64,000 nucleotides of DNA from Isoetes taiwanensis (lineage: Eukaryota; Streptophyta; Lycopodiopsida; Isoetales; Isoetaceae). Below the pieces are notes generated by a model. That model worked only from the letters and a program-made list of their open reading frames with translations, did no database searches and was not told the origin of the DNA. Shown in pieces: positions 49,564 through 60,894 of this stretch. Numbering within the stretch: the first letter of the stretch is position 1; each line of letters begins with the position of its first letter. The position numbers and the translations under genes were made by a program. Where the stretch lies: contig JAJEKV010000072.1 in the NCBI GenBank assembly GCA_021234155.1, positions 6,534,199 through 6,598,198 on the forward strand, given 5' to 3'.

Positions 49564-49715
49564 CAAACTATTAAGTATGTTGTAAATAATTTTTATAAAT
49601 ACAAATTTATGATTTTGTTGAAGTAATGTGTTAAATCATGTTTAAGTAAGGTGTATTACAAACTACTGCATTTGGAATTAACAAATTTGGAGCAAAATTC
49701 AGTGTTTTTGGCCCC

Positions 49716-49787
49716 ACCCCTCACGGAATGCGCCCAGACCAAATCCGTTTGGGATCCGATTTGACCCTGGCGCACTGTGTGAGTGGT
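49716..49787 (+). repeat. 72-nt near-palindrome, copy 3
   Basis: Same 72-nt structure and orientation as copies 1 and 2, with CACGGAATGCGCC in the left arm and TTGACCCTGG in the right arm. It lies 150 bp downstream of the H3-like frame. Confidence 0.9.
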
Positions 49788-49919
49788 CGAGCATGGTTTG
49801 ATGCCAAAACTTGTCCAAATGCAGAAAGTAAGTGCACCATTCGACTCAGCTCACCTTCATTAGTAGGATTTGACCCCTAGTTTGTAGAAATTGACCAACC
49901 CAAACTCAAATGGAGCCCC

Positions 49920-49991
49920 ACCCCTCACAGAGTGCGCCCAGACCAAATCCGTTCAGGATCCGATTTGATCCTGGCGCATTGTGTGAGTGGT
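49920..49991 (+). repeat. 72-nt near-palindrome, copy 4
   Basis: Same structure and orientation. The right arm has GGCGCATTGTG, turning a G-C pair into G-U in the RNA. The loop reads CGTTCAGGATCC. It starts 204 bp after copy 3, close to the 214-bp spacing of the upstream pair. Confidence 0.9.
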
Positions 49992-50011
49992 CGACCCCAA
50001 AACTAGGCCAA

Positions 50012-50520
50012 TTTGCTAATGGCCTTAGCATTTGATTCTGTTCGCCCTGAGAATGCACAAGGGGTATTTTGACTTACAGTAGATCATTTGTGAGCAGGTA
50101 CCATGTTTTGCTTCTTACATGTTTTTGCCCATTCTCTTTCATGCCGGTGTGCCCTTTTCAGGGTGTGACTTTTGGAAGAAAACAACTGGTTTTCCGGCCA
50201 AATGCCTTCTTTCCGGCTATCTTCCCCTTGTGTTACGATACTATGATTTTTTGAAAGACCGGAGCATTTAACTTCTGGGGGCGGTGGATCTCGATTTGAT
50301 GATCGTCGACTGAGTTCAACGCAAAGCGCCTCCTTACTCGCACGAAAAAAAGAGGGCTTTGTGGTTGAGCTCAGATTTTGGAGCCTGGAGCTTGACCTTG
50401 GAGCCGGAGCTTGGAGCTATAGCAGAAGTTCGTTTCAGGTTTTTAATCCTTTTTTTCTCCCTTTTTCCTCCTCTGTTTCACGCCTTGGTTGCATTCAATT
50501 TTCTGTCTCATGTCTTGGCT
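50012..50520 (+). repeat. segmental duplication, left copy, part 1
   Basis: Matches 54263-54780 almost base for base, from TTTGCTAATGGCCTTAGC to CTCATGTCTTGGCT, including the 118-bp core. The right end is an abrupt break where 1477 bp follow that are absent from the other copy. Confidence 0.9.
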
Positions 50521-51997
50521 GTTGGATAGGCATATTCACCCCTTATTCCTTAATCTACACCGTACGTAAAGTTCCTCGTTTGTGGGGTATGCAAGTACAA
50601 AATTTCCTATACTGTATAACAAGATTTGCAAAATACTATAAGATTTCAAGCGGAATACTATATGGTGTTGATTTCGTACGTGCAAAATACAATTATGAGG
50701 GCTCTCGCTGCCCTACGTCACCCCCCGTGTGAATATGCACCCAAACCAAAGGGGGTTTAAGGGGGATTTTAATTTAAATGTGTTGGACCCAATGGTTGTG
50801 TTAATTAATGTCAATGGTAGTTATGTGTTGGTTGTTAATGTCAATGGTTGTTATGTGTTGGTTGTTATGTGTTGGGGGATTTAATTTTTATATATTGGAT
50901 GTTAATAGTTTGTGTTGCAAAAAAAAAAATTTTGGCCCCTTCGGGGCCTTAGGGACGTCACCCCCTCCCCCCCGGTGTGACAAAAATTTTAGAATTCAAA
51001 CCAGAAAAAAACTAGAATTCATTTGAGGCTTTCGTAGCTTTTGAATTTCATCACAATAAAACAAATAGAACATAAGTAAAAGTTACCATAAAGATAGAGC
51101 AGATTGATCCCATTATTCTGAAAGTCATAAAGTTTGCAACACCCATATACAAACATTTTTCAACTGGAATTTAAAAGCAGCCTTTGTCCTCCAAGGATTC
51201 TTGTGGTGAGAAACTAAAGTGGAAAACTTTTCTGCTTGTTAGCACAAGGATCTAGAAGCCTTGGAATTTGCTTAATAACTGCCTCAAAATCTAAAAATGC
51301 ATGGTAATTTTTTGCAAGCTTCATTCGAGATGAGCCATAAAACAATATCCAATAAGCGCAATCCTCAGATAATCACCGGTAGGATGTGAAAGCCTACCAA
51401 ACCCGGCCGAAAAATTGCTGTTTTAGCATACATAGCTTAACCAAACATATCCATATCATACACTATCAAAAAGATCTCGGAGAGTGCTTTCCAACGCAAT
51501 AAAAATCATCTCAAACAGAGCTCTGGATCAAAAGTTATGATAAGAAATGTGTTGCCGGCGGGGAAACTGCACTACATGCGCCCTTCAAGCCCTTCATGTG
51601 CCCATTATGCACCACACACAAAAAGAGGGCTTTTGTTGTGAGCCATTGGTTGTTGACCATTATGCACCACACGCAAAAAAAAGGGCTTTTGTTGTGAGCC
51701 ATTGGTTTTCAAGCCCTTCATGTGCCCATTATGCACCACACACTCAAAAAGAGGGCTTTTGTTGTGAGCCATTGGTTGTTGACCATTATGCACCACACGC
51801 ACAAAAAAAGGGCTTTTGTTGTGAGCCATTGGTTGTTGACCATTGAAAAAAAAAGGCTAAAATCAATGGCTCAGAAATGGTGCACTCTAGATGTACGCAT
51901 TAGTATATCCATTTGAATACATCACGAAATCATAGGAAAACCTTAGTGAAAAGCGTACAAAAACACAAAGAAAACCCCCTGTTATTATGCTACATAT
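50521..51997. other. 1477-bp segment present in only one duplicate
   Basis: Lies between the two halves of the left duplicate. In the right duplicate only an AC separates the halves. It contains short direct repeats at 50800-50880 (TTATGTGTTGGTTGT) and the minisatellite at 51.6 kb. No terminal inverted repeats or TSD are clear (only a shared GCT at the edges), so insertion here and deletion there are both possible. Confidence 0.6.
51599..51850. repeat. minisatellite, 4-5 units
   Basis: Units of about 55-80 bp built from TATGCACCACAC-CA, AAAAAGAGGGCTTTTGTTG and TGAGCCATTGGTTGTTGACC. Two of the units carry an extra TTCAAGCCCTTCATGTGCCC block. Frames across it are artefacts. Confidence 0.85.
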
Positions 51998-52541
51998 TCG
52001 ATTTGCAGATTAACCTGTGCTCGATAAAACTTTGCTTGGACAATGATGCCAAGAAATCGTGTTTGGCAAAACACCTGTGGAGCAAACGGCTGATTAGCCA
52101 GAGCCAAAGTGGTTATGGCCCCAGATCTGTTGGTCATCTTTGCGAGGAGGAGCTTCAACCTAAAAGTCTCCATTGTTTTTTTTTATTAGGTTCCACTCCA
52201 GCCTTAGGATCTATTCTTCAAGATTCGATAGCTTTAAGAGGGGGAGCTCGAGGTTATCAGCAGGACAATACTCTTTCATTTCCCTTCTTTCATTTCCTTC
52301 TTTGATGATTTTTTATCTTCTTAATCCAGAGCAGCTGTGTTAGCGGAGCTCTGTTAGCAGGAGCATCAGCATCATACTAGGTATGGCTTTAAAATGGTGG
52401 AGGCATGCACTTTGCTATTCTTTTGCTCTTGATGCAAAATGAAATGCAGATCGTGGGCTTCAGCGCTCATTTTTTTGACAGGTATCCTCTATTCTTTCCG
52501 GCTTTTTTGTTTCAGAGGTCTTCGCATATTTAGAGAAGTAC
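51998..52541 (+). repeat. segmental duplication, left copy, part 2
   Basis: Matches 54783-55310, from TCGATTTGCAGATTAACC to AGAGAAGTAC. Frames such as LCLDNDAKKSCLAKHLWSK are open in both copies but no domain was recognised. Confidence 0.9.
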
Positions 52542-54262
52542 GTTTTTATTCATATCTTTCGATTTTTCCACACAGGCTTGCCTTTTGTTTTTTGCTCGGC
52601 AAAGGAGTATTACGCTACTGGAAAAACGTCTAGGTGAATCCTGTTTCAGATGCATGCTCTGTTTCTTCTGACATTTTTGTTTTGGATATAAGGTGATCTA
52701 AGGCTATCTAAATTGATGGCCGAATACAAATCTTAAATCGATGATGTTGGATGCCTCTGCATTTTTTCTTGGCAACATCATGTCATGTTGGTTCAAACAG
52801 CGGGCAGATTGTTTCTTCTTACTGGAGGATTCGTGCTTGAGGTAAAAATCGTTCTTTGTTTTTTAAATTTGTGTGCTTTATATCTGATTGAAAGTTGCAG
52901 GTGAAATCATTTCATTTGCTCTATTATTCCGATAGTTGCAGCAAAAGTGCAAGGCTTAGAGTAATCGATCTTTTGTAACGTTCCTAACCGAGATGCCCTT
53001 AACCAACTGGGCAAAACCGTCTAGACGTTTATGAGTAGTCGCTTCTACCCATTTATGCCGATGTCTCGGGAACGCCCCACAGGCACATTCAAGGTTCGAA
53101 TACTCGAGCGGTCTACCATGGGCTCGTTACATCTTTCTTGCCATTTCTGTTTTTCTCTATTTGTCTCATACAGATTTTTTAAGTATAAGGATTGCGCTAT
53201 GTCAAAACAGCTCTGCCAAAGCTTCTAGATACTTCCAATTTTTCATTCTTTAAACGATTTCCATGTATTGGACCTTTCGTTTACTTTAGTTAGTTCTACA
53301 TCTAATATGAAATCTGCATGTACGAAGAACCGAGGTAAACATCCTGGTTGCAGAGTCATAGTTGTATCTGGAGCATGAAGTTGGTAAATCTGTAGGGGAT
53401 CTATTTTCTGTATATAGAAGAGATTTCTGGAAAACTACACGGGTACATTTATTGTCTCAAAGAAATTGTCGCAGTAGATATTCTTAATATGCTTTCTTTG
53501 AGTCTCATTAAACTAGTCGTACTGTCTAGATGAACAATTTTCTGACATTAAGATTTGTTGCTTTACATGGCATTGTTATATATATTTTCAACATGTTTTC
53601 TGTCGCCAATTTTATCAACATGCTTTTCTAATTTTCTTTTCCAGAAAGCTAGGATCCAACATTTGCTTTCACAGGTTTTGCTTCAAAGTTTGATATGGTC
53701 AGCCTATTTTCTCCAGGTAATACACAATTTAACAATTAAGTTGTGTGTTCATAATCCTTTCATAAATTGCATTCTCTGGACTCCATATTACTGCAAAAGC
53801 TTTGAATATCTAAGTTTAGGAGACTGATCCTCCTATGCCAACTGCACATAACTGAATATTCTTTTGTCTAAATCAGCAAACTTTTCCATTTGTAAGCTCT
53901 CTGATTAAATTGTGTTCTTAGAGAACTGGCCATTCATATGAAATTTTTCAGCATCTCTAGCTTGAAAAAAATGGACATCAAATTAGCAATGGCATGCTAG
54001 ACGGAAGCCTTTGCTATGAAGGCATAATGGTTGGGCTGAACTTCACGTAGGCTGGCTGGACATTGTTCCATTGCTAGCAACATTTCATTGTGGTGAGGAT
54101 TGTTTCTCCATTTTAATGAGTATTTACACATTTGAGATTTTTTTTGTCAACTACATATTTATATGTTTCTTTAAAATTGGTTCCTGTTCCTACTTGCAGC
54201 AAACAATATGCAGGCATTGCATGTTACTTTAATTGCACCAGTATTATATGCTATGGTTTCCC
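52542..54262. other. spacer between duplicates, no supported gene
   Basis: AT-rich. Near 53000-53110 there are strings resembling a tRNA D-arm and T-arm on opposite strands, with no folded tRNA. Confidence 0.4.
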
Positions 54263-55310
54263 TTTGCTAATGGCCTTAGCATTTGATTATGTTGGCCGTG
54301 AGAATGCACAAGGGGTATTTTGACTTACAGTAGATCATTTGTGAGCAGGTACCATGTTTTGCTTTTTACATGTTTTTGCCAATTCTCTTTCATGTCGGTG
54401 TGCCCTTTTCAGGGTGTGACTTTTGGAAGAAAAAAACTGGTTTCTGGCCAAATGCCTTCTTTCCGGCTATCTTCCCCTTGCGCGTTATGATAATATGATT
54501 TTTTGAAACACCGGAGCATTTAACTTCTGGGGGCGGTGGATCTCGATTTGATGATCGTCGACTGGGTTCAATGCAAAGCGCCTCCTTACTTAGAGTTTGT
54601 GCACGAAAAAAAGAGGGCTTTGTGGTTGAGCTCAGATTTTGGAGCCTGGAGCTTGACCTTGGAGCCGAAGCTTAGAGCTATAGCAGAAGTTCGTTTCAGG
54701 TTTTTAATCCCTTTTTTCTCCCTTTTTTCCTCTGTTTCATGCCCTGGTTGCATTCAATTTTCTGTCTCATGTCTTGGCTACTCGATTTGCAGATTAACCT
54801 GTGCTCGAGAAAACTTCGCTTGGACAATGATGCCAAGAAATCGTGTTTGGCAAAACACCTGTGGAGCAAACAGCCGATTAGCCAGAGCCAAAGTGGTTAT
54901 GGCGCCAGATCTATTGGTCATTTTTGCGAGGAGGAGCTTCAACCTAAAAGTCTCCATTGTTTTTTTTATTAGATTCCGCACCAGCCTTAAGATCTATTCT
55001 TCAAGATTCATAGCTTCAAGAGGGGGAGCTCGAGGTTATCAGCATGACAACACTCTTTCATTTCCCTTCTTTAATGATTTTTTATCTTCTTAATCCAGAG
55101 CAGCTGTATTAGCAGAGCTTTGTTAGCAGGTGCATCAGCATCATACTAGGTATGGCTTTAAAATGGTGGACGCATGCACTTTGCTATTCTTTTGCTCTTG
55201 ATGCAAAATGGAATGCAGATCGTGGGCTGCAGCACTCATTTTTTTGATAGGTATCCTCTATTCTTTCCGGCTCTTTTGTTTCAGAGGTCTTCGCATATTC
55301 AGAGAAGTAC
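54263..55310 (+). repeat. segmental duplication, right copy (continuous)
   Basis: Contains both halves joined at 54780-54783, including core copy 3 (54370-54486). It ends at AGAGAAGTAC, where the chromovirus LTR candidate begins, so the retrotransposon either inserted at or defines this edge. Confidence 0.9.
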
Positions 55311-55526
55311 TAAAATGGACTCTTGACGTGGCACGCTATCTCACCACCCAACCATGAGCCCTCAGCTATGACACAGCTGCCCCAGAGCTCTCCCCCGAGC
55401 TACTATATAGCATGCACGCCCCCCTTTGGTTCTTTGGACCAAAGGCCCTCTTTGGACCATAGGGCCCCCCCACTTTGGACCATAAGGCCCCTTTTGGACT
55501 AAAGGCCACGCCCTTGGCATATTGCA
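55311..55526 (-). repeat. candidate 3' LTR of the chromovirus
   Basis: On the minus strand it begins TGCAATATGCC directly after a polypurine tract and ends near GAGTCCA at 55316, giving about 211 bp. It contains several GGTCCAAAG repeats. No second copy exists at the other end of the element, so the LTR assignment rests on PPT position and TG...CA ends only. Confidence 0.45.
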
Positions 55527-55538
55527 TTCCCCCCTCTT
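55527..55538 (-). other. polypurine tract
   Basis: AAGAGGGGGGAA on the minus strand lies immediately before the TG of the LTR candidate, as expected for the plus-strand primer of Ty3 elements. Confidence 0.5.
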
Positions 55539-55720
55539 GACATTGCAGCCTCCTCTGGCGCAAAAGGGTGTCTAAATACCTTTAGCCATCCGAGCATAAT
55601 CCTTCCTTGGCCCTCGCTTAGGCCGGCTAGTAGAAGCCCTTAGCTTGGACTTGCTCTTGTCCCTCAGCCTTCCTTTGCTTTCCGATCTTTATATTCCCTA
55701 AGAATATCCCCGATAAGCTT

Positions 55721-56848
55721 CTAAAACATTGCCACGCACCCATGAAGTGTCCTCCAAAGGTTTGTGAGCGAACTTAACCAAATATTGTCTTGAACCACTA
55801 GTGGATTTATCCGCCAAAATTGTTTCCTATCTAGAACTTCGGAATCATCAATCAATTCTGGCTCAGTTAACCTCCCAAGTTGAGGTAACTCCTTACCATG
55901 ATAAGCCTTTAGGAATGAAACATTCACTACATCATGCATTTTCCAACCTTGAGGCAATCTTAATTGATATGCATTCTCATTGACCACTTTAATAACTTGA
56001 AATGGTCCATGGAAACGGGGTGCCAACTTAAGATCCTTCTTGCGCGCATCTTTCTTAAAGTGGCCTTTATGGATCCTCATCCATACCCAATCTCCTTCCT
56101 TAAAAACCATTGGTTGCCGCAACTTAGATGATTTATTTGCAAAAGATGCTTGAGCATCTCGAATACGAGCTTGAAGCAAGTCTATGAGATCCTTATGCTC
56201 AATAACCAAATCATCAGCAGCTGGAACATCCTCACACACTCGAAAGAGTGGCTCCCGCACAGGCTGACCATAGACCGCCTGAAAAGGGGTCATCTTTATG
56301 GTAGACTGATAGGTATTATTATACACAAATTCAGCAATAGGCAAATACTCTTCCCAATGACCTTGATGTTCATTGACAAAGCCCCTTAAGATGGAACAAA
56401 TAACTTTATTTACCACCTCGGATTGTCCATCAGTTTCTGGGTGAAACGCAGTGGAGAACCTTAGCTCTGTCCCCAATTGCATAAACAATGCCTTCCAGAA
56501 TTTACTAGTAAACTTTGTATCACGATCAGATATAATAATCTTTGGCAACCCATGTAGCCTAAATATCTCTTTGATAAAGAGCGTAGCCGCACTATAAGCC
56601 GTCAACTTATCCGAACAAGGAATAAAATGAGCATGCTTAGTTAAACAATCAACAATTGTCCAAATAACAGTGTTCTTGCGAGAACTGGGAGGAAGACCAA
56701 CAATAAAATCCATAGTGATATGTTCCCACTTTGCCTCCGGAATAGGCAAGGATAAAGGAACACCATGAGGTTTCTTGTTCGCTTTCTTTATCCGTTGACA
56801 ACACAATGCCGAATATGAACCAAAACATCTCTCCGCAATCCAGGCCAA
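55721..56848 (-). pseudogene. chromovirus integrase core and chromodomain
   Basis: A 375-codon frame. The DDE core is visible: HITMDFIVGLPPS, IISDRDTKFTSKFW and ETDGQSEVVN. It is followed by the GPFQVIKVVNENAYQLRLP region. After ELIDDSEVLDRKQF the chromodomain continues in a shifted frame as YLVKFAHKPLEDTSWV, so its end in this frame is spurious. Chromodomains guide integration to marked chromatin (family knowledge). Confidence 0.9.
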
Positions 56849-57705
56849 ATAAAGTATGGTTCAAGCTTTGCCAAAGTTGCCCCCACGCCACGATGACCCC
56901 CAGTAGGTGCATCATGGACTTCTTTAAGAATAAGTGACCGAAAGTTCTGCACAATGCATAGCTTTGGACCTTTATATAAGAACCCATTAACGATCTTATA
57001 TCCATATGCATTGCCACTTTGAGCTAACAACCAAATATCCTTATAATCAGGGTCAGTGGCATACAATGGTTTCATTTCCTCCAAATGGTTGGATTGTGCT
57101 ATAGAAAGAGAACAAACTGCATAACGTCTACTTAAAGCATCAGCTACAACATTCTCTTTACCAGGACGATAATCCACTGAGAAATCATATTGCTGCATAA
57201 AAGCAACCCATTTCAACTGTCTTTCCGATAATGTCTTCTGTGAAAAAATGTGCCTAATGCTTTGGTGGTCAGTCAAAATATGAACTGTTGACCCTATAAG
57301 ATAGTGTCGCCACACTTTCAAAGCATGAATGACAGCCAGAAATTCCTTATCATAAACACTATATCTACTTTCCGTGTCAGAAAACTTCCGACTTTCATAA
57401 GCAATAGGATGATCATCCTGCATCAAAACCGCGCCCAAAGCCACACCACTTGCATCAACACATAACAAGAAAGGTAGACCAAACTTTGGCAAACGCAGAA
57501 CAGGAGGATTAACCATGGCATCCTTTAAAACTTGGAAAGCAAACTGATGATTATGATTCCATTGGAAAGGAACATCTTTTCGTAGCAACAAATATAAATC
57601 TGAAGCTAAACGAGCAAAATTGCAGTACAAACTTCCTATAATAACCGCATAAACCCGTAAAGGAACGCAATGCAAAGAATCAAGTAGGTACAAAAACCAA
57701 TCCAC
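56788..57705 (-). pseudogene. chromovirus RNase H and integrase N-terminal region
   Basis: A 305-codon frame with the end of RT, then RNase H (LCVDASGVALGAVLMQDD, YSVYDKEFLAVIHALKVW, HILTDHQSIRHIF, VDYRPGKENVVADALSRR) and the start of integrase with the His pair of the zinc finger (EVHDAPTGGHRG) and FIWPGLRRDV. The frame is lost just before the Cys pair of the finger, which continues in the next frame. Confidence 0.9.
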
Positions 57706-58382
57706 AATTGCTTGGACCTTGTTGGGATCAACTTTAAGATCCTCACAAAAACAATATGACCCAAATATTCAATTTCCGATTGAAAAAGATACTTTTCTTA
57801 GGATTAAGAGTAATAGACTCCTCCCTTAACCGACGGAAAAACCTCCCATAAAATGCAAGTAATGATCTTCCTCGAACTTACTAAAAACTAATATGTCATC
57901 AAAGAACACGACAACATAAACGCCATGCACATCTTCAAATATTCGCCCCATTAGCCTCAAGAAAAGAAGTCGGGCGATTTGTAAGTCCAAATGGCATGAC
58001 CAAATACTCATAATGTCCAAAGGTTGTCCTAAACGCAGCCTTATGAACATCTTCAAAGCAACCTTAAGTTCGCGAATACCCCGACTTAAGATCAAGACGG
58101 CTAAAAACCGTGGCACCTTTGAGTTGATCAAACAAATCATCCGCCCTTGGTATAGGAAACCGATTCTTTATGGTTATCTTATTCAAAGCGCGATAATCTA
58201 TACACATGCGCCGTGAATTATCTTTTTCTTAACCAACAAGACAGAGCACCAAAAGGTGAAGAACTATGGCGGATCAATCCAAATTTTGAAGTAACTCATC
58301 AAGTCGGGCGCCTAATCTCAACTTGTTGGCCATGCATTATCCGATAAGGAGCTTGATTAGGAGGTTCTTTCCCGGAAGAAGA
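57706..58382 (-). pseudogene. chromovirus reverse transcriptase region
   Basis: Recognisable RT blocks in changing frames: [63 protein letters not shown] and the catalytic VVVFFDDILVFSKFEEDH (near 57885-57925). At least three frameshifts or stops separate them. FFDD replaces the common Y-x-DD but keeps both Asp residues. Confidence 0.88.
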
Positions 58383-59189
58383 TCAATCCTCGATGGTCCT
58401 CCAAACGTTAGGGGGCAAAGTTTGTGGAATTTCATTTGAAAAGACATCATCAAAATAATGCAAAAAGATTGTTTGACGCTCATTTAATGGGGATACATCT
58501 ATCTTAGAACGCAAAACCACCAAATACACAAAATGAGTTTTCATTGCCAAACGTTTAAACTGTACAACAGAAACTGTGGGAATAGGGGACACAATATCAT
58601 CCTTCACAAACTTGAAGGTCTTTTTACCCCCTTCCAAGGATAACATAACAATACCCGCTTTCCAATCTATAAGAGGATTAATAGCCTTATGCCATGGCAT
58701 GCCTAGAATAATATCCATACCTCCAAGGTCAGAAACCATGAAAGAACGTTTACAGATATATCCCTGCAATTGAAATTCAACATCCTGGACCATAAATGAA
58801 GAAGGTGGAGGGGCAACATTCAAGAAAGCAGAAGATAATTCTACATCACTTGATAAAGGAATAGAAGTTAATTTTAGTTCTTTTACCAAGCGAGCAGAAA
58901 TAAAATCAAACTCACTGCCTGGATCGAATAAGACATGTACTTTTTGATCTTGAATAGTAGCCCAAAATCGTAAGAGACTACTATTCTCAACAGAATCCAT
59001 ATCCGATTTTTCCCGGACCGTAGCCACCTTCTTCCCTTTTCCATCTCCGCGAACAGAAGCTACTTTCTTACTTTTATCCTCTTTCTTAGTCCCACTTAAG
59101 AATAGGTGTAGCTTCCTTTCTTTCCCCTTTCTTCTTCTCCAAATAAGTAGGGCATTCATAAAACTTATGGTCAGTTGAATAACAAACAA
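58383..59189 (-). pseudogene. chromovirus protease region
   Basis: A 268-codon frame: a Lys-rich gag-protease linker, then the retropepsin-like segment with VLFDPGSEFDFIS and, further on, the flap and DIILGMPWH block. Active-site Asp is present but the usual DTG/DSG is DPG. After the protease come PLIDWKAG and the start of the RT lead-in. Confidence 0.85.
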
Positions 59190-59538
59190 AACACTTATTC
59201 TCCCTCATCAACCGCTTTTTACGCGCTTGATAAGATTCCTTTGGCTCTTTGGCCCCAACAGGTTCATTATCTGCAACGTCTGTGTGCGGCCGTTTGAATG
59301 GCCCGGACCCTGGAGCAGATCCCATTGATTTATCTCGAAAACCACTCGCCTCTTTCATAGAAACTTTGAGGCCACGTTGAGCATTAATGGCTTCCGTGAG
59401 GGCCAAACCTTCCTCCTCTACTTTCTCTGCCATCTTATAGAGCTCACCAAAAGAAAGATTGGCAACTTGCAAGTCGAGCTTCGCCCGCACCCAACGATGA
59501 ACCCCACCCATGACACAAGGAACCCAAAAATGAACCAC
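59086..59538 (-). pseudogene. chromovirus gag C-terminus
   Basis: Contains the end of the capsid region (VRAKLDLQVANLSFGELYKM) and a CCHC zinc knuckle, CFVCYSTDHKFYEC (CX2CX4HX4C), used for RNA packaging. The capsid N-terminal part is absent because the element is cut near 59538. The frame overlaps the protease frame by about 100 bp. Confidence 0.85.
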
Positions 59539-60432
59539 TATATTTAACTAGTATCATATCATACAAAAACCACTATATACGTGGTTCTTTATGCATGATT
59601 TTACTTTGTAGACGAAAACCACATGCAATAGTGGTTTCTCAATACCCATGGTGGTTTATGGTATGAAAACTAATGTCAATTATCCGTGATATAATGGTTT
59701 ATTACGTAGTTGGTGGTTTTAGCGTATACCATAACGATTTTTAAAAAGTAGTAATGGTCACTTCATGAATTGTGACATGCCAAGATCTAATAACTAAATT
59801 ATAATTTCGTTAGCATAAACTCATATAGTAGCACTTGAACACATGCCCCATTAGCATTGTACAACCAAGGTAATTCTTAGGCAAACATAAGGAACTACAT
59901 ATAATATGGAGTTGCTAGGCATTTGTGTAAGCCCAAGTGCATGCATGTTGTTAGACCATGAGATTCCTCTATTCTACCTACAAATTTTGTTTATTCGACT
60001 TACAAAATAAAAGAAAATGTACGCCATCATAAGATAAGGTATACTTGGCCAACTATTCTTCCCATACCATGATTTAGTTAAAGGGAAGCGACTATATGGT
60101 TATTATAGACATACTAACAATACAGAGTGCTACTCTGGTATAAGGAGAGCTATAGCACCAACATGGTTCTGTCCTATATATACACATCCCAATTGTTCTT
60201 TTCTAGATAAAGTTCCACCAATAGGAAACTTTTACAGCCTAGAGGAAAATGTCCTATACTAGTTGCCACTAAAAATGTGTAGAATCCTTATATCAAATAC
60301 GTGAAATATTTTTCAAATTTTTAGCTAATGCAATAATTTGACCATTTCAGCAGTCCCCCAAAAAAAGAAAAACAAACATAAAATTCCATCTAAAACTTTC
60401 CTATAATCAATTAACAATTACTTTTATTTTCC
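59539..60432. other. AT-rich spacer with clustered CCACTA motifs
   Basis: 59530-59735 holds about seven copies of AACCAC/GTGGTT in both orientations, including AACCAC-TATATAC-GTGGTT. It starts exactly at the gag break. The rest shows nothing recognisable. Confidence 0.4.
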
Positions 60433-60834
60433 CTAACCTAGTCCTAACCCTAAAGCATTCAACGGCCAGTCCTGAATCCGATTTCTTATGAGAAAATTGT
60501 GAGGAGGAGGAGCCGACCTAGAATTTTTATGCTCTGGTAAGCGGATTGTTTCCTTTTTATGCATCTTAGCTTGTGCATTGCCTTTTCTGTGATAGCTGCT
60601 GGCTTTGCCGGGGCCTAAATCGACATGCATATATCTGGCAAGCCTGAAACAGATCCCCTTTGCCCATACAGAAGCATCAAGGGATTTCCGGACTTGCATT
60701 GCCTTGTTGAGATCTCCTTGAAGCACCTTTCGAAAGAACACAACTTTATTTGCAAAGAATTGGTATATGCCAGAACTAGCAGGATGTGCTTCTAGGCCAC
60801 ATTTGTGCAAATGTGAGCTTGTTTTTTTAGACAT
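60433..60834 (-). CDS. hypothetical ORF, 133 codons
   Basis: From ATG: MSKKTSSHLHKCGLEAHPAS, then VLQGDLNKAMQVRKSLDASV, YMHVDLGPGKASSYHRKG and a His/Lys/Pro-rich end. Composition is coding-like and strongly basic. No family was recognised. It lies directly upstream of, and opposite to, the RRM exon. Confidence 0.3.
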   Translation of the reverse strand: MSKKTSSHLHKCGLEAHPASSGIYQFFANKVVFFRKVLQGDLNKAMQVRKSLDASVWAKGICFRLARYMHVDLGPGKASSYHRKGNAQAKMHKKETIRLPEHKNSRSAPPPHNFLIRNRIQDWPLNALGLGLG

Positions 60835-60894
60835 TTGTGTGTTTTTCTCTGATTTATTGCATTCCTTTTTTTTAACTTTATCACTTCTTTCTAG

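Larger units (their letters stand above)
55311..59538 (-). mobile_element. Ty3 chromovirus LTR retrotransposon, 5'-truncated
   Basis: The gene order on the minus strand is gag zinc knuckle, protease, RT, RNase H, integrase, chromodomain, polypurine tract and LTR candidate, the standard Ty3 chromovirus order. The gag N-terminus, primer-binding site and 5' LTR are missing. Frames change in RT, at the RNase H/integrase junction and in the chromodomain, so this copy cannot encode a working polyprotein. Confidence 0.92.

Noticed and set aside
51547-51916. ORFs on both strands with repeated peptides
   Set aside because: They arise from the minisatellite, which is open in several frames.
50521-51997. 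The 1477-bp segment as an intron of a duplicated gene
   Set aside because: The edges are not GT-AG and the flanking halves have no convincing coding frame.
52985-53115. tRNA- or SINE-like D-arm and T-arm strings
   Set aside because: The D-arm-like string is on the minus strand and the T-arm-like string on the plus strand, so they cannot belong to one tRNA.
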